From: CAZRIZ01 sp964600285
GTDB lineage: Bacteria > Patescibacteriota > Saccharimonadia > Saccharimonadales > Saccharimonadaceae
Reading direction: 5' to 3'
DNA length: 23,536 nt
Assembly (NCBI GenBank): GCA_964600285.1
Contig: CAZRIZ010000014.1
Location: 1-23,536 of the forward strand
Shown here piece after piece: positions 1-5,605 of the stretch. How positions within the stretch are numbered: the first letter of the stretch is position 1; every line of letters begins with the position of its first letter. Below the pieces are notes generated by a model. That model saw only the letters and a program-made list of their open reading frames with translations, was not told where the DNA came from and did no database searches. The position numbers were made by a program, and so were the translations under genes.

Positions 1-1
1 T

Positions 2-75
2 TGGCTGGGGATGAGGGATTCGAACCCCCGATCCTGGGACCAGAACCCAGTGCCTTACCACTTGGCCAATCCCCA
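2..75 (-). tRNA. tRNA-Gln (anticodon CTG)
   Basis: On the minus strand the segment folds as a complete cloverleaf. The acceptor is TGGGGAT paired with ATCCCCA, the anticodon stem is CTGGG/CCCAG around loop TTCTGGT (anticodon CTG, reading CAG), and the T arm carries GGTTCGAATCC. The discriminator is G and the CCA end is encoded. A promoter with a 17-base spacer lies just upstream (140-168), so it is probably transcribed independently of trmD. Confidence 0.96.
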
Positions 76-92
76 ATTAGACTAACATCTTG

Positions 93-116
93 GAAGAAAG
101 AGCTCGCTCTTTCTTC
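93..116. other. 10-bp hairpin between trmD and tRNA-Gln
   Basis: GAAGAAAGAG pairs perfectly with CTCTTTCTTC around a CTCG loop. It lies downstream of trmD and inside the presumed 5' leader of the tRNA-Gln transcript. There is no clean U tract after it on either strand, so it may be a weak terminator for trmD or a processing element in the tRNA precursor. I cannot tell which. Confidence 0.45.
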
Positions 117-139
117 TCTCAAATGCTAATAACGCTAAT

Positions 140-168
140 ATTATAGCGAATTTCACCAGTTTTGTCAC
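140..168 (-). promoter_or_regulatory. promoter of tRNA-Gln
   Basis: Minus-strand GTGACA (163-168), 17-base spacer, TATAAT (140-145), overlapping the trmD stop codon region. The -10 box sits inside an inverted repeat, CGCTA-TAATAT-TAGCG. Its position fits transcription of the tRNA at 75-2. Confidence 0.65.
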
Positions 169-834
169 TTATTCTAGCAAACTCTTGTCTATTGAGTTTT
201 CTCGGCGCCATTTGGCTATCTCGGCATGATTTCCCGAAAGTAAAACTTCTGGGACGCCCCGACCGTCAAATTGCTCTGGTCTTGTGTATTGCGGAAACTC
301 TAGAATCTTAGTTCCACCAGCAAAACTCTCAATTTCGGCAGACTGCTCACCACCTAAAACTCCTGGCAGTAAACGAGTTACGGAGTCTATTAGCGCCATG
401 GCTGGAATCTCGCCGCCCGTCAAAACAAAATCACCCAAACTCACCACCTCATCGACTAGGTTCATTATCCGCTCATCTACACCTTCGTAACGGCCACAGA
501 TAATTATCAAACCGCTGGAATCTTGCGCCAGACGCTCTGCCATTGGCTGATCTAAACTCTGACCACGTGGGCTAGTTAAAATTACTCTAGCGGCTGGATC
601 GGATTTTTTTGCTGACTGCACGGCCTTGGTCAAAGGCTCAATCATAAGTAGCATGCCATCACCACCACCGTAAGGAGTATCATCGACTTGCTTTCTCGGT
701 CCAACGCCAAAGTCGCGCAGATTGATAAGCTCAAACTTTACAATCTGGTTTTTCTGAGCCTTCCAGAGCATGGAACTATTAAGCACTGGAGTAAAGATCT
801 CTGGCAACAAGGTTATGACTTGAATAATTTTCAT
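169..834 (-). CDS. trmD: tRNA (guanine-N1)-methyltransferase TrmD
   Basis: TrmD is a SPOUT-class enzyme that methylates N1 of G37 in tRNAs with a G at position 36, using S-adenosylmethionine, and so prevents +1 frameshifting. The 221 residues show the family N-terminus (MKIIQVITLLPEIF), the substrate-loop motif VDDTPYGGGDGM, and the knotted SAM site: LTSPRGQ, ICGRYEGVDERI and GDFVLTGGE. The length is slightly below the usual 230-250. There is no Shine-Dalgarno sequence. A TATAAT box ends six bases before the ATG, so the mRNA probably starts at the start codon. In many bacteria trmD follows rpsP and rimM. Here it stands apart from rpsP, separated by an oppositely oriented gene and a probable RNA, and no rimM is visible. 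The identification is firm. Confidence 0.97.
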   Translation of the reverse strand: MKIIQVITLLPEIFTPVLNSSMLWKAQKNQIVKFELINLRDFGVGPRKQVDDTPYGGGDGMLLMIEPLTKAVQSAKKSDPAARVILTSPRGQSLDQPMAERLAQDSSGLIIICGRYEGVDERIMNLVDEVVSLGDFVLTGGEIPAMALIDSVTRLLPGVLGGEQSAEIESFAGGTKILEFPQYTRPEQFDGRGVPEVLLSGNHAEIAKWRRENSIDKSLLE

Positions 835-840
835 ACTTTT

Positions 841-846
841 ATTATA
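841..846 (-). promoter_or_regulatory. -10 box of trmD (leaderless arrangement)
   Basis: Minus-strand TATAAT is separated from the trmD ATG by exactly six bases (835-840). With the usual -10 to +1 spacing, transcription would begin at the A of ATG. The -35 region is weak (TTCTTT at 864-869 with a 17-base spacer) and abuts the -35 box of the divergent gene at 918, so the two promoters share DNA. Confidence 0.6.
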
Positions 847-858
847 ACAGATTAGTAA

Positions 859-887
859 TTGACAAAGAAGGTCTAAGGTTATAGAAT
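859..887 (+). promoter_or_regulatory. promoter of the 918-1286 gene
   Basis: TTGACA (859-864), 17-base spacer, TAGAAT (882-887). The -35 box is consensus and the -10 box matches 5 of 6. The bases around and after the -10 (TAGAATATAAGTATT) closely resemble those of the promoter at 1448-1475. Confidence 0.75.
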
Positions 888-917
888 ATAAGTATTATTG
901 CAAAGGAGGATGTTTGC

Positions 918-1286
918 ATGTACTTTTCGAAAGGTGAGCAAATCACCCTGGGACAGGTCGTAAGGAGACTAAAGGAAGACATCCCGGAATTGGTAGACTA
1001 CACCGAGAGAGACATTCGCAAGTTTCTGTTGGAGTGGCGTTGGGCTATGGGTCCGATATCTAAGATCAAGCCAAGGAGGCGTCTTGTCCAGCAAGGGCTA
1101 CTGAGTGATATCTCAACTCGACCTGGCCCTAGAAAGTGCTTCGTGACCCCTTCTGGTTACGAGGTAATCAAGAAGCATTACCTTCGCCAGCTTGACGCCG
1201 AGCGCAGCAAAAATGGCAACAAAAAGCCAGGCACACGCACACGCAGAGGAGCTAGGCAATTTGGCGCAATAGCGTTCCTCAAATAG
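918..1286 (+). CDS. small basic protein, possible MerR-like winged helix
   Basis: This 122-residue protein has a strong ribosome binding site (AAAGGAGG, eight bases before the ATG) and its own promoter and terminator, so it is a single-gene unit. I do not recognise the family with certainty. Residues 8-80 loosely follow the MerR-type pattern seen in actinobacterial regulators: ITLGQVVRRLKEDIPEL, then TERDIRKFL, GLL and SGYEVI, where MerR proteins have a helix-turn-helix followed by a GLL...R...GYR wing. The C-terminus (about residues 92-122) is rich in Lys, Arg and Gly and is probably disordered and nucleic-acid binding. It sits between divergent trmD and the operon that includes rpsP, on the opposite strand, as an insertion would. 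It could equally be a ribosome- or RNA-associated basic protein. The coding call is solid; the function is tentative. Confidence 0.82.
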   Translation: MYFSKGEQITLGQVVRRLKEDIPELVDYTERDIRKFLLEWRWAMGPISKIKPRRRLVQQGLLSDISTRPGPRKCFVTPSGYEVIKKHYLRQLDAERSKNGNKKPGTRTRRGARQFGAIAFLK

Positions 1287-1305
1287 CGCTATCGCAAAGC
1301 AAACG

Positions 1306-1332
1306 AACCCGCTTGTTATCAGGCGGGTTTTT
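1306..1332 (+). terminator. terminator of the 918-1286 gene
   Basis: AACCCGC (1306-1312) pairs with GCGGGTT (1323-1329) around a ten-base loop, followed by a short T run. It starts 19 bases after the stop codon. Confidence 0.8.
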
Positions 1333-1447
1333 ACTTTTACCAAATTACCTAAATATTTTATAAAAATTAATTTTAATTTTTAATTTATTTTCGGCATCCG
1401 TATCTGTTTGTTCGGTTTTTATATAATATTTTCTCAAAAAAATAAAG

Positions 1448-1475
1448 TTGCAAAAAAATATAAGTGGTTTAGAAT
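1448..1475 (+). promoter_or_regulatory. promoter of the candidate small RNA
   Basis: TTGCAA (1448-1453), 16-base spacer, TAGAAT (1470-1475). The flanking bases TAGAATATAGGTATT match those of the 859-887 promoter except at one position. No reading frame with a convincing start follows; a structured region ending in a terminator does. Confidence 0.65.
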
Positions 1476-1481
1476 ATAGGT

Positions 1482-1650
1482 ATTGGTTATGTTTAATTAA
1501 GAGAAAACAGAACCAAGATCTACAGGGAGGTGTGCCAAATTAGAGAGTTGGCATATCCTGTACCAACTGCGAGGAAACAAAAATCGAGTGCTCTGCGGCA
1601 CTCATTGAAGAAAACATAAAAAGACGCCCTGCGATTCGGGTGTCTTTTTA
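1482..1650 (+). ncRNA. candidate structured small RNA, family not recognised
   Basis: The stretch has a promoter, a terminator and internal structure, but no convincing gene. A closing helix can form between TTATGTTT (1487-1494) and AAACATAA (1612-1619). It would enclose two arms. The first is TACAGG (1521-1526) with CCTGTA (1557-1562), continued after an internal loop by TGCCAA (1533-1538) with TTGGCA (1548-1553). The second is GAGTGC (1586-1591) with GCACTC (1598-1603). A GGGAGG motif lies in the internal loop of the first arm. The length (about 170 nt) is in the range of 6S RNA, but I see no 6S-like long rod with a central bubble, and no SRP, tmRNA or RNase P signature. The exact 5' end is inferred from the -10 box. 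Confidence 0.6.
1618..1649 (+). terminator. terminator of the candidate small RNA
   Basis: An A-tract plus GAC-G-CCC pairs with GGG-T-GTC and a T run (stem arms 1620-1629 and 1638-1647, with one G-T pair), giving a classic intrinsic terminator. Its 5' A-rich arm overlaps the 3' strand of the proposed closing helix, so the two structures compete. Confidence 0.8.
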
Positions 1651-1685
1651 TTTAACACTACCTCTAGACCGAACAATGCCGAAAA

Positions 1686-1721
1686 CTAGACCAGCCCACC
1701 ATAAAAGGCGGGCTGCTCTAG
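1686..1721 (-). terminator. terminator of the KH-protein transcript
   Basis: CTAGA/TCTAG and the nine-base arms CAGCCCACC/GGCGGGCTG form an extended stem. Read on the minus strand it is followed by TTTTC. It lies about 90 bases downstream of the KH gene stop, which fits the end of that operon. Confidence 0.7.
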
Positions 1722-1809
1722 ACAGATATGACTCTCAATAATGTTTGTGTTATTACTCTCGCAGAAGAGCCTTCACAACTTTTAGTTCAGTTGATTTGAA
1801 CTTCTTTAA

Positions 1810-2205
1810 TTATACATCAAGGTCATCTAGTTCGGCAAGGGTTTTTTTGGCGTTTTCTGTAAAATCATCTACGTTCTCCACAGCCTCGCTAGTTTCGGTC
1901 TCATGCGACTCCACAGCTCGTTCTTTGGGCGCCGTAGACTCGTTATTACCACCGTCTTCGTCGTTATTTACAATCTTCAAGTTATACCTGGCATCATTCT
2001 TTGTGCCAAGTGCTCGCAAAAGAGTGCGCACGCTCTGAGCTGTTGCCCCACGCTTACCAATAACACGACCAAGGTCTTCTGGATTAACTGTCAAGGTCAG
2101 TAGCACGCCCTTTTCATCGATTTGGCGGTCCACAACCACGTCATCGGGATTCGATACAAGGGTCTTAATAATATATTCGACAAATTGCTGATCAATTGTA
2201 GACAT
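1810..2205 (-). CDS. khpA: KH-domain RNA-binding protein (KhpA/YlqC type)
   Basis: This is a small single-KH-domain protein of the type encoded next to rpsP in many bacteria, where it binds RNA and pairs with KhpB. From the chosen start it has 131 residues. The KH fold spans about residues 1-80, with the signature VIGKRGATAQSVRTLL (the GxxG loop is GKRG). A Glu/Asp/Thr-rich tail of roughly 45 residues follows and is probably disordered; most KhpA proteins end at about 75-80 residues, so this tail is an addition. I chose the ATG at 2205 because GGAGG sits five bases before it. An upstream in-frame ATG at 2226 adds seven residues and would lie nine bases after a TGATAAAAT -10 element, so a nearly leaderless start there is possible. 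A terminator separates it from rpsP, so its expression may be partly independent. Confidence 0.9.
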   Translation of the reverse strand: MSTIDQQFVEYIIKTLVSNPDDVVVDRQIDEKGVLLTLTVNPEDLGRVIGKRGATAQSVRTLLRALGTKNDARYNLKIVNNDEDGGNNESTAPKERAVESHETETSEAVENVDDFTENAKKTLAELDDLDV

Positions 2206-2236
2206 AGATTCCTCCGTCTTAAGCATTTATAGCCTA

Positions 2237-2242
2237 ATTTTA
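2237..2242 (-). promoter_or_regulatory. extended -10 box upstream of the KH gene
   Basis: Minus-strand TGATAAAAT is an extended -10 element, located after the rpsP terminator. No good -35 box is visible. It would give the KH gene its own transcript. Confidence 0.4.
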
Positions 2243-2253
2243 TCACGCTTTAT

Positions 2254-2293
2254 CTAAAAAATAAAAAATACCTCAACCTTTTTGCAGTTGAAG
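2254..2293 (-). terminator. terminator between rpsP and the KH gene
   Basis: On the minus strand CTTCAAC pairs with GTTGAGG (plus positions 2271-2277 and 2287-2293, one G-T pair) around a nine-base loop, followed by two long T runs. It starts about 30 bases after the rpsP stop. It probably attenuates rather than fully ends the operon, since the KH gene follows. Confidence 0.7.
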
Positions 2294-2321
2294 CATTCTT
2301 CATAGATATTTTACAGATGTA

Positions 2322-2699
2322 TTATTCGGCTGGAGTAGCTTCGGTGGCCTCAGCTGGTTCAGCTGGAGCAGCCTCTTCTTTTGGCTGATTGCGACGCAGT
2401 TTACCTAAGTTACGGATTACCTTGTTCTGAACTGGGCGTTCTAACTTAACCCATTTAGGCAACTTAATTTCTTTGTTGCCTTTCAAGATCTTAACTACTC
2501 GATCGCTTGGTTGAGCACCATTATCTAAGTATCGCTGGACTTCATCAGTTACTATATTCAATTCTTTGGTGTGTGGGTCATAGGTGCCGACATAGGCAAC
2601 GACACGACCATTGCTTGGGTTTTTTTGTGACTCTTGTACTACCAAACGATAGACAGAGTGACCAGTTCGACCCAGCCTTTGCAAACGCATTGCTAACAT
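2322..2699 (-). CDS. rpsP: 30S ribosomal protein S16
   Basis: S16 is an early-binding 30S subunit protein contacting 16S rRNA. The 125 residues contain the family N-terminus (MRLQRLGRTGHSVYRLVV after a three-residue extension), then VVAYVGTYDPH and the QPSDRVVKIL region. The conserved domain ends near residue 82. The rest is a Lys/Arg-rich stretch followed by an Ala/Pro/Glu-rich tail, common in S16 of CPR and Actinobacteria. Two starts are possible (2699 and the ATG three codons on). AAAGGAA lies about 12 bases before the first, which I kept. It is 45 bases downstream of rnc in the same orientation and probably co-transcribed. Identification is certain. Confidence 0.96.
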   Translation of the reverse strand: MLAMRLQRLGRTGHSVYRLVVQESQKNPSNGRVVAYVGTYDPHTKELNIVTDEVQRYLDNGAQPSDRVVKILKGNKEIKLPKWVKLERPVQNKVIRNLGKLRRNQPKEEAAPAEPAEATEATPAE

Positions 2700-2744
2700 T
2701 AAATTTACATTTCCTTTGTTAAATTCTTACTACTTCTAATTAGA

Positions 2745-3476
2745 TTACACTGTTTTAGGTTTTTCGTCAACCAAATTGTCCTTGGTGCGATAGATTTTCA
2801 GAGCTTCCCGGGCCGCCGCTTCTTGTCCAAGCTGTTTACTCGATCCAACACCTTGACTGATCAGCTCGTCGCCATTAAACAATCCTACCGTGAACACTTT
2901 GTCGTGGTCTGGTCCGTCCTCAGTTAAAACTCGGTAATTTGGTGTAGTATTATCAATTCTTTGCATCACTTCTTGAATATGCGACTTTGGGTCGCGCCAA
3001 GAGCCACTGTCGAGTATTTCTCGCAGTTGCGGTAAGATCTGCTCATCAACTAATTTTTTTGCCTCAGGATAACCACATTCTAAATAAATCGACCCCAGAA
3101 CCGCTTCAAAAGCATTGGCGATAATCTGTTGTCGAGCTCGCTCTGAACCACGTTTTTCACCACGACTCATGCGCACTAGAGGCTCATAGCCCAAGCGTGA
3201 ACCAGCTGCACCGATACTTTCTGTACGCACCAAAGCTGAACGCCAAGCAGTCAAAATCCCCTCTGGCTCATCAAAATTACTGAAGAGATAATCAGTCACG
3301 ACCAATTCCAAAACAGCATCGCCTAGAAACTCCAAGCGCTCATTGTGCTCTTTGACGCTCTTACGGTGTTCATTCAAATAACTCCTGTGAGTCAGGGCGG
3401 TAATCAGTAAGTCGATATCTTTATAGTTTATTTTTAGAACATTTTTAGCAAATTCAATATACGGTGTTTTGTCCAT
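2745..3476 (-). CDS. rnc: ribonuclease III
   Basis: RNase III cuts double-stranded RNA, notably the precursor of 16S and 23S rRNA. The 243 residues comprise the catalytic domain (about 5-150) with the signature ERLEFLGDAVL at 46-56, which carries the acidic metal ligands, and a C-terminal dsRNA-binding domain (about 162-230) with DPKSHIQEVMQR and the closing GSSKQLGQEAAAREAL helix. The length is normal for the family. The ATG overlaps the TAA of the upstream Nudix gene in a TAATG junction, so the two are translationally coupled. Any double-helical RNA nearby, including the candidate small RNAs, could be a substrate, but that is inference. Confidence 0.97.
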   Translation of the reverse strand: MDKTPYIEFAKNVLKINYKDIDLLITALTHRSYLNEHRKSVKEHNERLEFLGDAVLELVVTDYLFSNFDEPEGILTAWRSALVRTESIGAAGSRLGYEPLVRMSRGEKRGSERARQQIIANAFEAVLGSIYLECGYPEAKKLVDEQILPQLREILDSGSWRDPKSHIQEVMQRIDNTTPNYRVLTEDGPDHDKVFTVGLFNGDELISQGVGSSKQLGQEAAAREALKIYRTKDNLVDEKPKTV

Positions 3477-4045
3477 TATTTTTCTCCAGCCCGAATTCGG
3501 CGCATCGCTAGTAGCATTAATTTAGAAATATCTTCATACTCAATTTTGTCAATCGCATCCATAAACTTAAACCAATGAATACCGTTCATCCACTCTTCTT
3601 TTTGAATGTCGTTAGTATCACCCCTAGCTCGCACTAGGTAGACTTGTGTAGTCATCAGAACTAGTTTATTCATGCGACGATAGCGAAAGTTGATTTTCCC
3701 TAACCACCCTAAAACTTCAACATCTTTAAGCCCAGCTTCTTCACCGATCTCACGAATAGCCGTCTGCTTTGCCGTTTCACCCGGCTCAATGTGGCCCTTT
3801 GGAATCGTCCAACGATCTTTAGCGTCTTGAATCAACAAAATCTCAACTTCTCCGTTGCGTAGGCGGTAAATTACCCCGCCAGCGGTTGGCTCGCGCACAA
3901 TTTCCTGAATTGAGGGCTTTCGCCCTTTTACCTTGTTGTCTCGCCTTTTGGTCGATCGATTACGACTCTTGTTCGTCTTGTTCGGCTGAGCCGTCTTCGT
4001 CTTCTCCCGTGGCGCTGCTTTCGTCAGGCTTTTCTTGGGCTTCAT
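3476..4045 (-). CDS. Nudix hydrolase with a basic N-terminal extension
   Basis: Nudix enzymes hydrolyse nucleoside diphosphates linked to another moiety, using divalent metal. From the chosen start the protein has 189 residues. Residues 1-45 are Lys/Arg-rich and low in complexity; the Nudix fold begins at about 53 (PTAGGVIYRL). The Nudix box is complete at 84-106: G84, E90, R98, E99, E102, E103, G105. Substrate specificity cannot be read from the sequence. I chose the ATG at 4045 because AAGGAG lies ten bases upstream; the frame is open further back but without a ribosome binding site. This start makes the first 29 codons overlap the end of nusB in another frame. The stop overlaps the rnc start (TAATG). 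Family certain, start likely, substrate unknown. Confidence 0.9.
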   Translation of the reverse strand: MKPKKSLTKAAPREKTKTAQPNKTNKSRNRSTKRRDNKVKGRKPSIQEIVREPTAGGVIYRLRNGEVEILLIQDAKDRWTIPKGHIEPGETAKQTAIREIGEEAGLKDVEVLGWLGKINFRYRRMNKLVLMTTQVYLVRARGDTNDIQKEEWMNGIHWFKFMDAIDKIEYEDISKLMLLAMRRIRAGEK

Positions 4046-4487
4046 CAGTTTGATTCTCCTTTGATAAGTCAGCAAATGCTGTACCAAGCACACCATTTAT
4101 GAACCGACTTGAACTATCTGAACCAAAGGCTTTAGCTAATTCTACAGCTTCGTTTATCGCCACTTTTGGCGGCACCGTGCTTCCCATAAACACTAGTTCA
4201 AACAGTCCTAGTCTTAATATGTTACGGTCAATTCGGGCAATTTGCTTAATCGGCCATTCTGGCGCTAAAGGTTGTAAAATCTCGTCGAGCTTAGCCTCGG
4301 TCTTTGTAACACCGTTGACTAACTCGGCAACAAAAGCAGTGTCACCAACTACACCATCGTATCGATCCAGATTACGTTCCATAATCTCTACCGCGCTAGC
4401 GTCTTCATCGCCAAGTTGTTGACGAAATTCATATTCATAAAGTGTTTGTAGAGCGACGATACGTCCAAGGTGCCGGTTTGATGCCAT
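3960..4487 (-). CDS. nusB: transcription antitermination protein NusB
   Basis: NusB binds boxA RNA together with NusE (S10) and supports antitermination of rRNA transcription. The 175 residues begin with the helical family core (HLGRIVALQTLYEYEF), then the central IARIDRNILRLGLFEL and PPKVAINEAVELAKAFGSDSSSRFINGVL, which closely follow the consensus. The core ends at about residue 142. The remaining 33 residues are strongly acidic (Glu, Asp, Gln, Ser) and are not part of ordinary NusB, which has about 130-150 residues. The DNA of this tail is shared with the start of the Nudix gene. It lies 28 bases after rpmF with only a weak ribosome binding site, as expected inside an operon. Confidence 0.95.
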   Translation of the reverse strand: MASNRHLGRIVALQTLYEYEFRQQLGDEDASAVEIMERNLDRYDGVVGDTAFVAELVNGVTKTEAKLDEILQPLAPEWPIKQIARIDRNILRLGLFELVFMGSTVPPKVAINEAVELAKAFGSDSSSRFINGVLGTAFADLSKENQTDEAQEKPDESSATGEDEDGSAEQDEQES

Positions 4488-4515
4488 TTAAGTTCAGTTC
4501 TTTCTTTTTAGTTTA

Positions 4516-4674
4516 CTACTTAGTCTTACTTGTGGTCTTTCGACCATATTCTTTTCGAGTCGTAAAAGCCTTAACGGGTGAAGTTTTATTAACTCGGCGA
4601 GCAAGATTCACCACTAGGTGGCTACGTCGCATGCCGGTTTTACGAGGACTCGATTGCTTTTTTGGTTGAGCCAT
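4516..4674 (-). CDS. rpmF: 50S ribosomal protein L32
   Basis: This is a 52-residue gene: ATG at 4674, TAG at 4516-4518, AGAGGA six to eight bases before the start. The protein begins MAQPKKQSSPRKTGMRRSHL. The AxPK start and the GMRRSH segment are diagnostic of L32, which lies near the peptidyl transferase/exit-tunnel side of the 50S subunit. The C-terminal half is Lys/Arg/Thr-rich and contains no cysteine, so this is the zinc-free form of L32. It is the first gene of the operon leading to nusB, Nudix, rnc and rpsP, and has a good promoter. Confidence 0.9.
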   Translation of the reverse strand: MAQPKKQSSPRKTGMRRSHLVVNLARRVNKTSPVKAFTTRKEYGRKTTSKTK

Positions 4675-4707
4675 TATTTTCCTCTTTATTTAGTTAAATT
4701 TGTTCTA

Positions 4708-4736
4708 ATTATAGTCTAACTTTACTATTTTAGCAA
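4708..4736 (-). promoter_or_regulatory. promoter of the rpmF-nusB-Nudix-rnc-rpsP operon
   Basis: Minus-strand TTGCTA (4731-4736), 17-base spacer, TATAAT (4708-4713), leaving a leader of about 27 bases before the rpmF ATG. Confidence 0.75.
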
Positions 4737-4774
4737 TTAGATAATCGTTTATGCCTGTTTACGCACGCGTCTCC

Positions 4775-4803
4775 TTGACTTTTTTAGTATTTTGGTATAT
4801 AAT
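4775..4803 (+). promoter_or_regulatory. promoter of the first TM paralogue
   Basis: TTGACT (4775-4780), 17-base spacer, TATAAT (4798-4803). The spacer starts TTTTTAGTATTT and is nearly the same as that of the promoter at 5543-5571. Confidence 0.8.
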
Positions 4804-4812
4804 TAAAAGATA

Positions 4813-4831
4813 GCTGTTGTTAATTAACAGC
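4813..4831 (+). repeat. inverted repeat in the 5' leader
   Basis: GCTGTT (4813-4818) and AACAGC (4826-4831) can form a six-pair stem just after the expected transcription start and about 14 bases before the ribosome binding site. It could stabilise the mRNA or bind a regulator. No function is shown by the sequence alone. Confidence 0.4.
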
Positions 4832-4856
4832 CAGTACATCACAGTAGGAGGGTTCT

Positions 4857-5477
4857 ATGATGGTAGTAGAGTCAAACAAGGTCAAAAGTAACTTGCACGG
4901 TTCTCCCGTAAGGGAAAAGGATAACGGCAAGAGCTACAGAAGCAAGAAGGTGGACGTTATTCTTGAGATGGTTGCAGCTTACGTGCTGTTGCCGCTCATG
5001 ATGCTGTTCCTAATCGCGAGATTAGGACAAATGGACTGGGGAGAGACCCCCGGCACCCTAGCCTTAGTGGCCGGTTTGGCTATCGCCCTGCTAGGAGTGG
5101 CCATAGTCATGATGATTCAGGCCTGGCCGCAAGACCAGGTGGTGCGTCTTAAGATGGGGTGCCTGACTGGCACCCCGAGTATAACAGATCTACTTAATAT
5201 CGCCCAGAAGTTTAACAGGAGTAAGCAACAAATAACTCCTGATAAGCTTCGAGTGATTATAGTGGAGAAAGCGCAGTCCAACGGGGCTCCGTCTCTTAGG
5301 CGAAGAAGTCAGATTATTCTCATGTTTAAATATGAGAGAGGTCCAATCGGGCAGTTGCGCGTCCACGACAAGGTCAGTCGCGTAGATATCTACGTAACTA
5401 AGAACATTGGGCGCGTCAGCATAAGTACGCTCAAATTGCTGACGCAGGTTGATGTAAGTTTGGTCCCCTTTAGGTGA
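4857..5477 (+). CDS. two-TM protein, first of a tandem paralogous pair
   Basis: I do not recognise a named family. The 206-residue protein has a basic, polar N-terminus (1-30), two hydrophobic helices (about 37-56 and 66-88), and a C-terminal soluble part of some 115 residues. Immediately after the second helix comes a motif shared with the next gene: P-x-D...V-x-LK-x-GC-x-TG, then A-x-x-FN-x-SK and a Thr. The short loop between the helices suggests a hairpin with both ends on the same side, probably cytoplasmic given the basic N-terminus. It has a near-consensus promoter, a TAGGAGGG ribosome binding site, tandem ATG ATG codons (4857, 4860) and its own terminator, so it is a single-gene unit. 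It is divergent from rpmF. Coding is very likely; function unknown. Confidence 0.85.
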   Translation: MMVVESNKVKSNLHGSPVREKDNGKSYRSKKVDVILEMVAAYVLLPLMMLFLIARLGQMDWGETPGTLALVAGLAIALLGVAIVMMIQAWPQDQVVRLKMGCLTGTPSITDLLNIAQKFNRSKQQITPDKLRVIIVEKAQSNGAPSLRRRSQIILMFKYERGPIGQLRVHDKVSRVDIYVTKNIGRVSISTLKLLTQVDVSLVPFR

Positions 5478-5506
5478 GGCTGTAGCCTGACATCACCAAC
5501 TCTAAT

Positions 5507-5538
5507 CCTCCGCAATACAGCGCGGGGGCTTTCTTTGT
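5507..5538 (+). terminator. terminator of the first TM paralogue
   Basis: CCTCCGC (5507-5513) pairs with GCGGGGG (5522-5528, one T-G pair) around an eight-base loop, followed by the T-rich CTTTCTTTG. Confidence 0.75.
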
Positions 5539-5542
5539 TAGA

Positions 5543-5571
5543 TTGACTTTTTAAGTATTTCTTGTTATAAT
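5543..5571 (+). promoter_or_regulatory. promoter of the second TM paralogue
   Basis: TTGACT (5543-5548), 17-base spacer, TATAAT (5566-5571). It begins right after the preceding terminator. The -35 box and first half of the spacer nearly duplicate the promoter at 4775-4803. Confidence 0.82.
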
Positions 5572-5605
5572 ATCCATATTCTAGTACATTTAGGAGGTTA
5601 TTATC

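Noticed and set aside
1745..2038. 97-codon plus-strand open frame after the candidate RNA
   Set aside because: Antisense to the KH gene and its acidic tail; Ser/Phe/Val-rich product with no ribosome binding site. The KH frame is conserved.
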